A stretch of 64,000 nucleotides of DNA from DATFDN01 sp963818725 (GCA_963818725.1 CAWFTU010000004.1:186001-250000), one strand, 5' to 3'; positions 45,784-55,270 are shown, counted from the first letter of the stretch. Numbers and translations are program-made. The notes: generated from the sequence alone by a model not told the origin.

Positions 45784-46980
45784 TGTACTAGCTGACATTT
45801 GATCGGACAGCTGGCCTGTATGGTGTCGGATGGATCATGTCTGACCGACGTCAGGCGGCGTTGAGCATTTTTTCCCTGGCGAGCGGGAGGGTGTCAAGGA
45901 AGGTCTGCATCGGGGTCTTGCCGTAGCACCAGCGGCCCTGATGAGGGCGTTGCTCATTATAGCTGCTGACCCAGACATCGAGATCGGCCTGTAGCTGCTC
46001 GATGCTGCTGTAGATGCGCTTGCGGAAGGCGACCTGATAGAACTCGTGCAGCACCGTTTTGTGGAAGCGCTCGCAGATCCCGCTGGTTTGCGGACTCTTT
46101 GCCTTGGTCCGGCTGTGGTCGATGTCCTCGATCGCCAGGTAGAGCTCGTATTCGTGGGCCTGCGAGGTGCCGCAATACTCGGTGCCGCGATCGGTCAGCA
46201 CGCGGGACAGCTTGACCCCGTGCTCGTCGAAGAACGGCACCACGCGGTCGTTCAGCAGGTCGGCGGCGGTGATCGGGGTCTTGCGGTCGTAGAGCTTGGC
46301 GAACGCCACCTTGGAGTGGGTGTCGATGCAGGTCTGCTGATAGATCCGCCCGACCCCCTTGAGCGTGCCGACATAGAAGGTGTCCTGGGCCAGGCAGTAG
46401 CCCGGACACTCGCTCTCGAACTCGCCATGCGCCTCGTTGTCCTGCCGGGCCCGCTCCAAGGCGGCGACCTGGGCTTCGGTCAGCACCAGGCCGTCCTGTG
46501 CGCTCTTGGCCTCGAGTGCCTTGAGCCGCTTCTTCATGGTCTCCAGGTCGTGGCGCTGCCAGACACAGCGCACCCCGGCCGGGGAAATCGTCAGGCCGCG
46601 CTTCTTCAGCTCCTTGGCCACCCGGACTTGGCCAAAGGCCGGCTGCTCGACGGCCAGCCCGACGACCGCCTGCTCGATGGCCGGCTCCACCCGATTGCGC
46701 AGGATTGGCTTGCGCCGGGTCATCTCCGCCAGCGCGATCTCGCCGCCCTTTTCGTAGAGCTCCTGAAAGCGGTAGAAGCTGTCGCGCGAGTATCTCATGA
46801 TCTTGCAGGCCTGCGACACATTGCCGAGCTGTTTGGCCAGCTCCAGCAGGCCTACCTTGGCCCGGATTACCTTGCGTTCGTTGGTCATGGTCGGCTCCTC
46901 GGTTCTGGGCGACCGGAGCGAGACATTCCTGTCCTCCGGTCCCGGGTTGCCCGCACCAAACAAACCAGATTGTCAGATTA
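45784..46980 (-). mobile_element. IS481-family element, copy 2 (IS481-b), right end lost
   Basis: Nearly identical to 22331-23527 over 1197 bp, starting TGTACTAGCTGACA. The distal part of the right terminal repeat seen in copy 1 is missing here: IS630-d begins directly after GATTA, and beyond IS630-d the expected CCTAGCTAGTGACA is not found. No flanking duplication was recognised. Confidence 0.85.
45851..46888 (-). CDS. IS481-family transposase, copy 2, 345 aa
   Basis: Start at 46888 (MTNERKVIRAKVGLLELAKQ), with the same catalytic motifs as copy 1 (QDTFYVGT, LTDRGTEYCG, ICERFHKTVL). The amino-acid differences from copy 1 are few: V for I, R for G, K for N, I for V, and T for A twice. The frame is intact, but with one end of the element damaged this copy probably cannot move by itself, though its protein could act on copy 1. 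Confidence 0.9.
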   Translation of the reverse strand: MTNERKVIRAKVGLLELAKQLGNVSQACKIMRYSRDSFYRFQELYEKGGEIALAEMTRRKPILRNRVEPAIEQAVVGLAVEQPAFGQVRVAKELKKRGLTISPAGVRCVWQRHDLETMKKRLKALEAKSAQDGLVLTEAQVAALERARQDNEAHGEFESECPGYCLAQDTFYVGTLKGVGRIYQQTCIDTHSKVAFAKLYDRKTPITAADLLNDRVVPFFDEHGVKLSRVLTDRGTEYCGTSQAHEYELYLAIEDIDHSRTKAKSPQTSGICERFHKTVLHEFYQVAFRKRIYSSIEQLQADLDVWVSSYNEQRPHQGRWCYGKTPMQTFLDTLPLAREKMLNAA

Positions 46981-47005
46981 TAGATCCGGCTGTCATTATC
47001 TTGAA

Positions 47006-48090
47006 TCATGCCGCATAGCGCATGGACTTCTGGCGGAAGAAGCTGCGGACCCGGGCGGGCGACTTGGCCAGCCGACGCATGTGGCGGATGGCGGCCTGCT
47101 TGAGCTGCTGTTTGCTGCGCATTGGCGGCTTGCGGGTGACGTGCCGCTTGAGGTCGGCATTCAGCCCTTCATCCGGATTGAGTTCCGGACTGTGGGACGG
47201 CAGGTAGGAGACCTCGATCTGCGCCTTGTGCCGGGCGAGCCACTCACGCACCACCGCCGAACGGTGCACTGGCAGCCGGTCGAGGATCAGGAACACCTTG
47301 CGCCCGGCATCACGGATCAGGCGTTGCAGGAAGCCGATCAGCACCGGCGCCTTGATCGCGCCGTCCAGCACCTGCCAGCGCAACTCGCCTCGGTTGCTGA
47401 CCGCCGAGATCAGGCCCCGCCCGATGCGGCGCTGGTTGGGCCGCACGACGGGTGTCTTGCCGGGGAGCGCGTAGGAACGACCGCGCACGTCCTCGGCGCG
47501 CAGCCCGGTCTCGTCGCCCCAGAAGATCACCCCACGCGCCCGCCGGGCCCGGGCGACAATCGCTGGATACTCCCGGCGCAGCCAATCGCGCACCGCTGCC
47601 GGTTGCTGCTCATGGGCCCGCCGCAGCGGCTTTTGCGCGGTGAAGCCCCAGCGTGCCAGGTGCGTGCCGGTGGTGCGCACCGCCAGGCGCACGCCATACT
47701 GGCGGCGGATGAGCGCACCCACCGCCCCCTCCGCAGCCATTCCATGGACTGCGTCCATGGAACCTTCGGCTGCTCCGCCCGGCTCCACAGCGCAAAGTCC
47801 AGGCCCAACTCGTCGGGCGTACGGCGGCAGATCAGCCGCTGGATCTCCCTCTCCTGTGCCGTCGTCAGCAGCTTCTGCTCGTCTGGCTTGCGCCCGCGCT
47901 TGCCGCTGACCAGCCCCGTCTCGCCCTGGGCGTCAAAACGCTTGCAGATGTCGAACACGCCGGTTTGGCTGAGCCCGACCTGGGCGGCGATTGCCGCATA
48001 GTTCGCACCGCTCTGGCGCAGGCCGATCACCTGTCGCCGTCTTTCTTCCTGGGCCGCCGGAGCCAGCTTGCGCATGTCCACGTGCTTCAT
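47006..48090 (-). pseudogene. IS630-family transposase disrupted by a small palindrome
   Basis: The gene starts MKHVDMRKLAPAAQEERRRQ with a helix-turn-helix (NYAAIAAQVGLSQTGVFDIC) and a linker of the RTPDELGLDFALWSR type. A 44-bp insertion then breaks the frame at 47729-47778. Beyond it the core continues with GALIRRQYGVRLAVRTTGTH, FWGDETGLRAEDV, LILDRLPVHRS and PELNPDEGLNADLKRH, the D, D and E residues. Without the palindrome the join reads WSRAEGAVGALIRR. The gene is otherwise undamaged. Confidence 0.88.
47735..47772. repeat. 38-bp palindromic insertion with 6-bp flanking repeat
   Basis: TTCCATGGAC (47740-47749) and GTCCATGGAA (47753-47762) form perfect arms around TGC, with outer AGCC / GGCT pairing. 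CTCCGC stands directly on both sides (47729-47734 and 47773-47778). Removing the 38 bp and one CTCCGC repairs the IS630-d transposase frame. Confidence 0.75.
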
Positions 48091-48147
48091 GTCCGAGGAC
48101 GTGGTGGCCCTCAGCTTCTATCCAAGATAATGGCAGCCGGATCTATA

Positions 48148-48402
48148 ACTCACCACATCAGTATCACAATCGAGCGCCGGGTGCCGCGTGCGCTGGCGCT
48201 GCACCGGCGGCTCGAGGACCTGCCACTGACTGGACGAGAGAAACAGCTCTGTCTGCTGCTGGCGCATAGCCGGTCGCGCCAAGATCGTGCGGACGCGATG
48301 GGGGTGTCAACTGGCACGATCATCACCCACCAAAGGAGCATTCACGCCAAACTCGGCGTGCATAACCGCGCCGAACTGCTTGCGGCCCTGCTGCCGGGGT
48401 GA
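48148..48402 (+). pseudogene. LuxR-type HTH regulator, C-terminal remnant
   Basis: The frame reads THHISITIERRVPRALALHR, then LEDLPLTGREKQLCLLLAHS, GVSTGTIITHQRSIHAKLGV and HNRAELLAALLPG, ending at 48402. The LTxREKQxxxLLAxxxS and GxSxGTIxxHxRxIxxKLGVxNRxEL pattern is a LuxR-type DNA-binding domain. The N-terminal sensor part is missing at the IS630-d junction, and no matching 5' part is found before IS481-b, so a deletion went with the IS events. Confidence 0.75.
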
Positions 48403-48467
48403 GACCGCGAGTGGGGCCGTCGTTCCATAGACGCCCTGTCGGTCCCCGTTTGAAAAGGCATCTTTTG

Positions 48468-50013
48468 TCCCCGATAGAAATGTCACCGGGGATTGCCGCG
48501 CGAAGGTGAAATAGCGCCCCAGGCGGGCGCGCCTCCTCATCGGCCAGCACCCTCGATGAGCCGTGTGCCCGACGGTTCGGATGATCACTCTGCCGCCGCG
48601 GCGAGAACCGCGCGCGACGGCCGCCCCTTGCTTGGTCTGCCCGGTGCCTCGAGATTGTTCGGCGGCCGTTGTCGCCGCGGGTCATGGCGCCGACGGTGCG
48701 GCTCGAAGGCGTCCTGCTGCTGCTTGATCAACGCGAGCGCGGCACCCAGGCGTTTGTTCGCCACGATCGAGCCGGGCTCGACGAGTTGGACCTTGTCGAA
48801 AACCCGAAACGGCAACGCTGACCCGTTGAACCGCACCGCGAACCGGCCATCGGGATAGTTCACCACCTCGACCTTCTTGCGTGCCAGGCCTCGCGCCAGT
48901 GGCGTGGGGTCCAGCATGAGCATCATCCGGTCATAGTGGAGCGTGAGATTGTTGGTGAGTGTGCGTTCCTCACGCCACGCCAGGATCTCGTCGAGGTCAT
49001 CCTGGGGCGTCAGCTTGCGATGCAGATCCTTGGGGTTGGTGGGCGTCCGGCCGAAGCGCCCGTTGTGGGTGGCGATGAACCTGGGCAGCCACGCGTTGGC
49101 CGCCGCGATCGTCGAAATGCCGGCCAGGCGCAGCTCCTTCACAAGCCGGTCCTGCAAAGTGCCGAATGCGCGTTCGACGCGGCCCTTCGCCTGCGGACTG
49201 TTGGCACAAATGATGTCGATGTTCAGCGCGGAAAGCGCCCGACCAAACTGCGTGGTGCGATCGCCGCCGATCGCGTCCTTGCTGTTGACCCGGAAGACGC
49301 CATGCTTGTCGCTGTAAAACGCGACCGGCTTGCCATGCGTCTCCAGGTACGCGCGGGTCGCGCGGAAATAATCGAAGGCGGACTCCGACGCGACGAATTG
49401 CAGGTGCATCAGCCGGCTCGTGGCGTCGTCGACGAACGCGAGCAGCGTGCACACCTCGCCGCGATCCTCGAACCAGGCGTGCTCCGAGCCATCGATCTGC
49501 ACCAGCTCACCCAGACACGCGCGCCGCCGGCGCGGCTGATGCGGGGAGGGCAGCCTGTGACGGCGATCGGTCCACAGGCCGTCCGCCATGATCCATTGCC
49601 GCAGGGTCTCGACGCCGATCCTGAGACCGTGGCGCTCGGCCAGCTTCTCGGCCGCCAGCGTCGGGCCGAAGTCGGTGTAGTGCTCCCGGACCAGGGTCAG
49701 CACCGTGCGGCGAAAGGTCCCGCCGTGTTTGCGATTGCTCGGACGGCCGCGTTTGCGAGAGGCCAGCGCCGACGGGCCGGTGGCCTCAAACGCGCGACGC
49801 AGTCGGAAGACCTGACGGCGACCCAGACACATCAACGTCGCGGCGGCACCGACGGTGAGCCGACCATCCGCGAGATCGACCATCACGCGCCGTCGGCTCA
49901 GCTCCCGATCGCTCATCTGGATCACCGTCATCGTACGCCACCCCAAACGTGCCGACGGCAGACTGATCTAGTGACAGCTCCATCGGGGACGCGGGCGACA
50001 TTTCTATCGGTGA
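48468..50013 (-). mobile_element. ISNCY-type element (IS1202-like)
   Basis: Inverted ends of about 17 bp: CCCCGATAGAAATGTCACC on the left and, reversed, CACCGATAGAAATGTCGCC on the right. The ends are assigned to within a few bases, and no target duplication was identified with certainty. It encodes one transposase. Confidence 0.75.
48585..49931 (-). CDS. ISNCY-family transposase, about 448 aa
   Basis: The likely start at 49931 gives MTVIQMSDRELSRRRVMVDL, followed by a helix-turn-helix (GRLTVGAAATLMCLGRRQVF). The rve-like core has LVQIDGSEHAWFEDRGE, AFYSDKHGVFRVN and SPQAKGRVERAFGTLQDRLV, the D, D and E residues. The C-terminus has a small domain with PLARGLARKKVEVVNYPDGR and a basic tail. 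The length and order match IS1202/ISNCY transposases. The frame is intact. Confidence 0.88.
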   Translation of the reverse strand: MTVIQMSDRELSRRRVMVDLADGRLTVGAAATLMCLGRRQVFRLRRAFEATGPSALASRKRGRPSNRKHGGTFRRTVLTLVREHYTDFGPTLAAEKLAERHGLRIGVETLRQWIMADGLWTDRRHRLPSPHQPRRRRACLGELVQIDGSEHAWFEDRGEVCTLLAFVDDATSRLMHLQFVASESAFDYFRATRAYLETHGKPVAFYSDKHGVFRVNSKDAIGGDRTTQFGRALSALNIDIICANSPQAKGRVERAFGTLQDRLVKELRLAGISTIAAANAWLPRFIATHNGRFGRTPTNPKDLHRKLTPQDDLDEILAWREERTLTNNLTLHYDRMMLMLDPTPLARGLARKKVEVVNYPDGRFAVRFNGSALPFRVFDKVQLVEPGSIVANKRLGAALALIKQQQDAFEPHRRRHDPRRQRPPNNLEAPGRPSKGRPSRAVLAAAAE

Positions 50014-50148
50014 TTTACACAGTCACGTCGCAGAAGCCCCAGTATGGAAACTACCCCGCATTTCTCACCGGAGTGGGTGCATCGGGGCTCCGAATCGGCG
50101 AAAGTTCTTCTGCCACAAAGCCTTGGCGCTGAGCGGAGGAGTTCCCCG

Positions 50149-51230
50149 ATGCCGACAGAGTGTGGCCCGAGCCTGTTCGAGTTTGCACGCGTGGAAGGCC
50201 GCGCGGTGGTCGCCTCGTTCGACGGGGGGCGGCTCACCTCGGATGCCGGAGCGCTGCTGCTGGGGGCTACTGACCGGGTGATCGGGCTGACCCGGCGGCT
50301 GGCTGCCTGCTTCACCGATGCGCGCAATCCCGCCTTGGTGGAGCATGGGGTTGAAACGCTGGTGATGCAGCGAGTGGTCGGCATTGCGCTCGGCTATGAG
50401 GACCTGATCGATCACGACGAGCTGCGCCATGACCCGGTGCTGGCCACGCTGGCCGGCAAGATGGCTGCCCGGCGCCGCGACTGCGCGCCGCTGGCGGGCA
50501 AGGTCGGGTCCCAACGCGCTCGCGCGTTGGGCGCCCGTCACGCTGAACCGGCTGGAACTGAGCCGCCCGGCGCCGACGCGCCACACCCGGCTTGCCGCCG
50601 ATCCGGCCGCGATCGAGGCACTGTTCGTCGATCTCTTCCTCGACGCCCACCGCACCGCGCCCGAGCAGATCATCCTCGATCTCGATGCCACTGACGATCC
50701 GCTGCACGGCCAGCAAGAAGGCCGGTTCTTCCATGGCTATTACGACTGTTGCTGCTATCTGCCGCTCTATGTGTTCTGCGGCCGGCACCTGCTGGCAGCG
50801 AAGCTGCGGCGCTCGAACATCGACGCCAGCGCCGGCGCGGTCGAGGAGGTGGCGCGCATTGTTGGCCTGATTCGTGCCCGCTGGCCGAAGGTCCGCATCC
50901 TGCTGCGCGCCGACAGCGGCTTTGCCCGCGAGGCGCTGATGGCCTGGTGCGAGAACAACCGTGTCGATTACCTGTTCGGGCTGGCGCGCAACGCCCGCCT
51001 TGGTGCCGCGACAGAGGCGGAACTCCAAGAGGCGCGCAGCGAAGCCGAGGCAACTGGCAAGCCAGCCCGGCGCTTCCGTGATTTCACCTGGCGGACGCTG
51101 CGGAGTTGGAGCCGCGCGCGACGGGTGATCGGCAAGGCCGAATGGACCGCCGGCGCGGCCAACCCGCGCCTTGTCGTCACCGCGCTCGGCGCGGACGAGG
51201 CGAACCAGCCTGGTCCGTCGGGATTAGGTA
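50149..51230 (+). pseudogene. IS1380-family transposase, broken by a palindrome and truncated
   Basis: The gene starts MPTECGPSLFEFARVEGRAV with RLTSDAGALLLGATDRVIGL and DARNPALVEHGVETLVMQRV. A 34-bp insertion at 50506-50539 then shifts the frame. Beyond it come TLNRLELSRPAPTRHTRLAA, the catalytic LDLDATDDPLHGQQEGRFFH and RADSGFAREALMAWCENNRV. The frame loses similarity after TALGADEANQPGPSG near 51230, so the last 150-200 residues, with the third catalytic residue, are missing. The right end of the element has been lost next to ftsK, and no left terminal repeat was assigned. Confidence 0.85.
50506..50536. repeat. 31-bp palindromic insertion with 3-bp flanking repeat
   Basis: CCCAACGCG (50510-50518) and CGCGTTGGG (50523-50531) pair around CTCG, and outer GGG / CCC pair as well. 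GTC stands on both sides (50503-50505 and 50537-50539). Removing 34 bp gives GKVTLNRLELS and repairs the IS1380 transposase frame. Confidence 0.65.
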
Positions 51231-51287
51231 CGCCTCCCGCTCCCCTCGCGGGGAGAGGCCGGGGGAAGAGACAACCCAAGGACTCCC

Positions 51288-53735
51288 CTACTCCTCCCCG
51301 GTTCGCCGCACCAGCACCTCGCGCTTGCCCACATGGTTGGCCGGCCCGACAATCCCTTCGCGCTCCATCTGCTCCACCAGCTTGGCGGCGCGGTTGTAGC
51401 CGATGTTGAGGTGGCGCTGGACGAAGGAGGTGCTGGCCTTGCCCTCGCGCGCGACCAGCGCGACCGCCTGCTCATAGAGGCCGCGTTCGCCGCCATCGCC
51501 CATCGCCATGCCCGGCAGGGCGCCGCCCGGATCGTCGTCCTCGGGCTCGGTGACAGCCTCGACATAGGCGGGCTCGCCCTGCTCGCGCAGGAAGTTGACC
51601 ACCGCCTCCACCTCCTGGTCGGACACGAACGGACCGTGGACGCGGGTGATGCGACCGCCCCCGGCCATGTAGAGCATGTCACCCTGACCAAGGAGCTGCT
51701 CGGCCCCTTGCTCGCCCAGGATGGTGCGGCTGTCGAACTTGCTGATGACCTGGAAGCTGATCCGCGTGGGGAAGTTGGCCTTGATGGTGCCGGTGATGAC
51801 ATCGACCGAGGGGCGCTGCGTCGCCATGATGACGTGGATGCCGGCGGCGCGCGCCATCTGCGCCAGGCGCTGCACCGCCGCCTCGATCTCCTTGCCCGCG
51901 ACCATCATCAGGTCGGCCATCTCGTCCACCACCACAACGATCAGCGGCAAGGGCTCCAGGGTCAGCGGCTGTTCCTCGAAGGTGGGGCGGCCGGTGTCGG
52001 GGTCGAAGCCGGTCTGCACGCGGCGCGTGACGACCTCGCCCTTGCTCCGCGCCTCCGCCACGCGGTCGTTGTAGCCGCCGATGTTGCGTACCCCGAGCTG
52101 GCTCATGGCGCGGTAGCGCCGCTCCATCTCGCGCACCGTCCACTTCAGCGCCGTCACCGCCTTGGCGGGCTCGGTCACGACCGGCGCCATCAGGTGCGGG
52201 ATGCCCTCATAGGTGGACAGCTCCAGCATCTTCGGATCGATCAGGATCAGGCGGCACTGGTCGGGCGATAGCCGGTAGAGCAGGCTCAGGATCATCGCGT
52301 TGACGCCGACCGACTTGCCCGATCCGGTGGTGCCCGCGATCATCAGGTGCGGCATGCGTTGCAGATCGGCGACAACGGCCGTGCCGCCGATGTCCTTGCC
52401 GAGCGCGAGCGCGAGGCGACCAGGGTGGCGATGGATCTCCTCGGAGGCGAGCAGCTCGGAGAGGAACACCGTCTCGCGCTTCACGTTCGGCACCTCGATG
52501 CCGATCACATTGCGCCCCGGCACGGTGGCGATGCGCACCGCGGTCACCGACAGGCTGCGCGCCACGTCGTCGGCCAGGCCGATCACGCGGGCACTGCGGA
52601 TTCCCGGCGCCGGCTCCAGCTCGTAGAGCGTGACGACCGGGCCGGGGCGGATCTCCACGATGGAGCCCTGCACGCCGTAATCGGACAGGACCGTTTCCAG
52701 CAGCTTCGCATTGGCCTCCAGCGAGTCCTTCGACGGGCCAGTGCTGGCGCGCGCCGGAGCAGGTTTCAGCAAGGACAGGGGCGGGCACCGCCAGGCGGAC
52801 TCGGACGGTGAGGGGCTTGCTTGCGAAATCCGTGGCGCGGCCTGGGCTGGACGCAGGACGCGCGCGACGACATTCGGTGTCGCGGACGGGGCGGCAGGCG
52901 GGACTTGGGAATCGATGGGGCGCGACGGCTGGGCCGTTTCCTCGTCCGCTGGCGGAACGGCACGCCACGGACGCTGCTCCTCGGGCCGATCGGACCCTGC
53001 CCTTCGGCCAAGCCTGGCAAGACCCTGGAACGTCCGGGTCAGGAGCCCGCTCGCCTGGGCCAGGCGGGCAGTCACCACCGCCGCGCTCCAGCCGGTGGAG
53101 ACCGAGAACCGGCATACGGCCGCGCAGCCCCGCAGCGCGGCCCGCCACTCGCCGCCGGTCAGGCCGCAGGCGAGCAGCACCAAGGTCGCCGCGAGAACCC
53201 AGCCAATCATGGTGACGAGGATCGAGCCGATGGGGCCGAGTACGCCGCTTCCAGCGGCGATCATCGCCCGTGCCAACGCCGTGCCACCCGCGCCGCCAAG
53301 CCCCGCCGAGGCCGGCCAACGCGACACCGGCAGCGCCGACAGGGCCGCGGCGAGCGCCGGCGTGCCGGCAACGATGGCCAGCAGGCGCGCGATCCGGCTG
53401 CCTACACCGCGATGCGAGGCGACCCGCCACGCCAGGCACAGCATCGCCACGCCGGGGAGCGCGCCCGCGAGGCCGAACACCTGCAACAGCAGATCCGCCA
53501 CCGTCGCGCCCAAGGGACCAGCCAGGTTGTGCGCCCGGATGTCGGAGGCGGTGTCAAAGGAGGGGTCGCGCGCGTCATAGCTCACCAGGGCCACGAGCAG
53601 AACGAGCCCGCCGAACCCAAGAGCGAGACCGGCCAGCTCCGCCGTGCGGCGCTGCGCCAAGGCGCGGATGGTTGGCGAGACAAGATGGCGGTCCACACCC
53701 GGCGACGAGCGGGCGGTGCGGGCAGCAGCGGCCAT
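51288..53735 (-). CDS. ftsK: DNA translocase FtsK, 815 aa
   Basis: FtsK pumps chromosomal DNA through the division septum and activates XerCD at dif. The N-terminal part has four membrane helices (about residues 34-52, 80-105, 117-135 and 165-192). A Pro/Gln-rich linker follows to about 335. The motor has an alpha/beta region (SLEANAKLLETVLSDYGVQG), Walker A GTTGSGKS (468-475), Walker B VVVVDEMADL (599-608) and MATQRPSVDVITG. The C-terminal winged-helix gamma domain (about 745-815) has ASTSFVQRHLNIGYNRAAKL and reads KOPS sites in the family. It is complete. It stands divergent to the UbiH gene across 53736-54009, and an IS1380 remnant abuts its 3' end. Confidence 0.95.
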   Translation of the reverse strand: MAAAARTARSSPGVDRHLVSPTIRALAQRRTAELAGLALGFGGLVLLVALVSYDARDPSFDTASDIRAHNLAGPLGATVADLLLQVFGLAGALPGVAMLCLAWRVASHRGVGSRIARLLAIVAGTPALAAALSALPVSRWPASAGLGGAGGTALARAMIAAGSGVLGPIGSILVTMIGWVLAATLVLLACGLTGGEWRAALRGCAAVCRFSVSTGWSAAVVTARLAQASGLLTRTFQGLARLGRRAGSDRPEEQRPWRAVPPADEETAQPSRPIDSQVPPAAPSATPNVVARVLRPAQAAPRISQASPSPSESAWRCPPLSLLKPAPARASTGPSKDSLEANAKLLETVLSDYGVQGSIVEIRPGPVVTLYELEPAPGIRSARVIGLADDVARSLSVTAVRIATVPGRNVIGIEVPNVKRETVFLSELLASEEIHRHPGRLALALGKDIGGTAVVADLQRMPHLMIAGTTGSGKSVGVNAMILSLLYRLSPDQCRLILIDPKMLELSTYEGIPHLMAPVVTEPAKAVTALKWTVREMERRYRAMSQLGVRNIGGYNDRVAEARSKGEVVTRRVQTGFDPDTGRPTFEEQPLTLEPLPLIVVVVDEMADLMMVAGKEIEAAVQRLAQMARAAGIHVIMATQRPSVDVITGTIKANFPTRISFQVISKFDSRTILGEQGAEQLLGQGDMLYMAGGGRITRVHGPFVSDQEVEAVVNFLREQGEPAYVEAVTEPEDDDPGGALPGMAMGDGGERGLYEQAVALVAREGKASTSFVQRHLNIGYNRAAKLVEQMEREGIVGPANHVGKREVLVRRTGEE

Positions 53736-54009
53736 GCGATTCGGACCTCCGGCGCGTCAGGGCGAATGTACGATCATAGCCGGGCAGTGTTCCCGCACGC
53801 CAGAAAACCTGCTCCCCATGCAGAACGGTGTCGAGCCCCTCGCGCTCCTTTTCGTGGCGCAATCCACGTCAGAGCGCGCTTGCCGGATCGGAGGCGGATG
53901 CCACCTTGACACTGGATTGAGCGCGTCGGGCCGCGCGGCGCGGCGGCACCCGCCGGCGGCGTGGCGGAATTGGCGGCGTGGCGCGGTGCCCGCGAGTGAG
54001 GCAGTCGAG

Positions 54010-55257
54010 ATGGGGGAACCAGTTACGGTCGGGGTGTGCGTGGTCGGCGCGGGGCCGGTCGGGGGAACGCTGGCCTGCCGGCTCGGCGCCGCCGGCATCC
54101 CCACCGCCGTGATCGACCGCGCGGCGCTGCCGCCCATGGAACATCCCGCGTTCGACGGGCGCGCCTACGCCATCGCCGCCGGCTCCCGCCGGCTCCTGGA
54201 GACGGCCGGCCTATGGGACCGGCTGAGCGCTGGCGCCTGCCCCATCCTGGACATCCGGGTGAGCGATGGGCGACTCGGCCGTCCCGCCTCCCGATTGTCC
54301 CTGCATTTCGACCACCGCGAGGCGGGAGCGGACGCGGGTCCGTTTGGCATGATGGTGGAGGCGCGGGCGCTGCGGGTGGCGATCAACGCGCATTTCCGCG
54401 CCCTGCCCTCGCTCTCGGTCTTCGCTCCGGCCGAGGCGGTCGCGGAGCGGGCGCCGGAGGGCGCGGTGGTGCGAGTTGCCGGCGGCCCGGAGATACGCTG
54501 CCAGCTTGTCGTGGCCGCCGAGGGGCGCAACTCGCCCCTGCGCGAGGCGGCCGGCATCCCGGTGACGCAGATGCCATACGACCAGACCGGCATCGTCAGC
54601 GCCGTCGCGCACGAGCGCCCGCACCATAACGCGGCGCTGGAGCACTTCCTTCCCGCCGGCCCGTTCGCGCAACTGCCCATGGCCCCGAGTTCGGATGCCG
54701 AGACGGGCGGCACGCCCAACCTCTCCGCGATCGTCTGGACCGAGCGGGCCGAGACCGCGCGGCGGATGCTCGCGCTCGATGAGCCGGGCTTCGCGCGCGA
54801 GATCAGGCGCCGCCTCGGCGACCATTTGGGCTGGGTGCGCCCGGTCGGCCGGCGGTGGAGCTATCAGCTCTCCGCCATGCTCGCGCACCGCTACACCGAC
54901 ACCCGACTCGCCCTGGCGGGCGATGCCGCGCACGGCATCCACCCGATCGCGGGGCAGGGCCTCAATCTCGGCTTCCGCGACGCGATCGCCCTGTCCGACT
55001 TGCTGATCGCGGCGCACGCGGCAGGCGCCGACCTGGGCGCCCCTGCCCTGCTCGCCCGCTACCAGCGCCGCCGCCGGCCCGACAATCTCATGATGCTGGC
55101 CACGACCGACGCGCTCGACCGGCTGTTCAGCAACGACAACCGGCTGCTGCGGCTGGCCCGCGACATCGGCATCGCGGCGGTCCACCGCGCGCCGCCGCTC
55201 AAGCGGGTCTTTATGCGCCAAGCGATGGGGCTGGGGATGCTGCCAGGGCTGGGCTGA
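54010..55257 (+). CDS. UbiH/UbiF-family FAD-dependent monooxygenase, 415 aa
   Basis: A ring hydroxylase of the ubiquinone pathway type. The ATG at 54010 (MGEPVTVGVCVVGAGPVGGT) opens straight into the FAD-binding GxGxxG. The second family motif is GRNSPLREAAGI and the third is LAGDAAHGIHPIAGQGLNLG, with the GD that contacts the FAD ribityl chain. The length is right for UbiH/UbiF/UbiL hydroxylases; which ring position it modifies cannot be told. The frame is intact. It stands divergent to ftsK, and IS5-b follows 13 bases after its stop. Confidence 0.9.
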   Translation: MGEPVTVGVCVVGAGPVGGTLACRLGAAGIPTAVIDRAALPPMEHPAFDGRAYAIAAGSRRLLETAGLWDRLSAGACPILDIRVSDGRLGRPASRLSLHFDHREAGADAGPFGMMVEARALRVAINAHFRALPSLSVFAPAEAVAERAPEGAVVRVAGGPEIRCQLVVAAEGRNSPLREAAGIPVTQMPYDQTGIVSAVAHERPHHNAALEHFLPAGPFAQLPMAPSSDAETGGTPNLSAIVWTERAETARRMLALDEPGFAREIRRRLGDHLGWVRPVGRRWSYQLSAMLAHRYTDTRLALAGDAAHGIHPIAGQGLNLGFRDAIALSDLLIAAHAAGADLGAPALLARYQRRRRPDNLMMLATTDALDRLFSNDNRLLRLARDIGIAAVHRAPPLKRVFMRQAMGLGMLPGLG

Positions 55258-55270
55258 CATCCTGGCCTAG

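Larger units (their letters stand above)
46979..48147 (-). mobile_element. IS630-family element (IS630-d)
   Basis: The inverted ends are TATAGATCCGGCTGTCATTA and, reversed, TATAGATCCGGCTGCCATTA, with TA at both borders (46979-46980 and 48146-48147). It is of a different subtype from IS630-b and -c. Confidence 0.92.

Noticed and set aside
46046..48001. A 651-codon open frame on the plus strand
   Set aside because: It is antisense to the IS481 and IS630 transposases, whose domains and terminal repeats are clear on the minus strand. Long antisense frames are expected at this GC content.
53644..54009. An N-terminal extension of the UbiH gene
   Set aside because: The frame is open upstream, but this part is opposite the start of ftsK and unrelated to UbiH; the FAD-binding motif begins right after the ATG at 54010.
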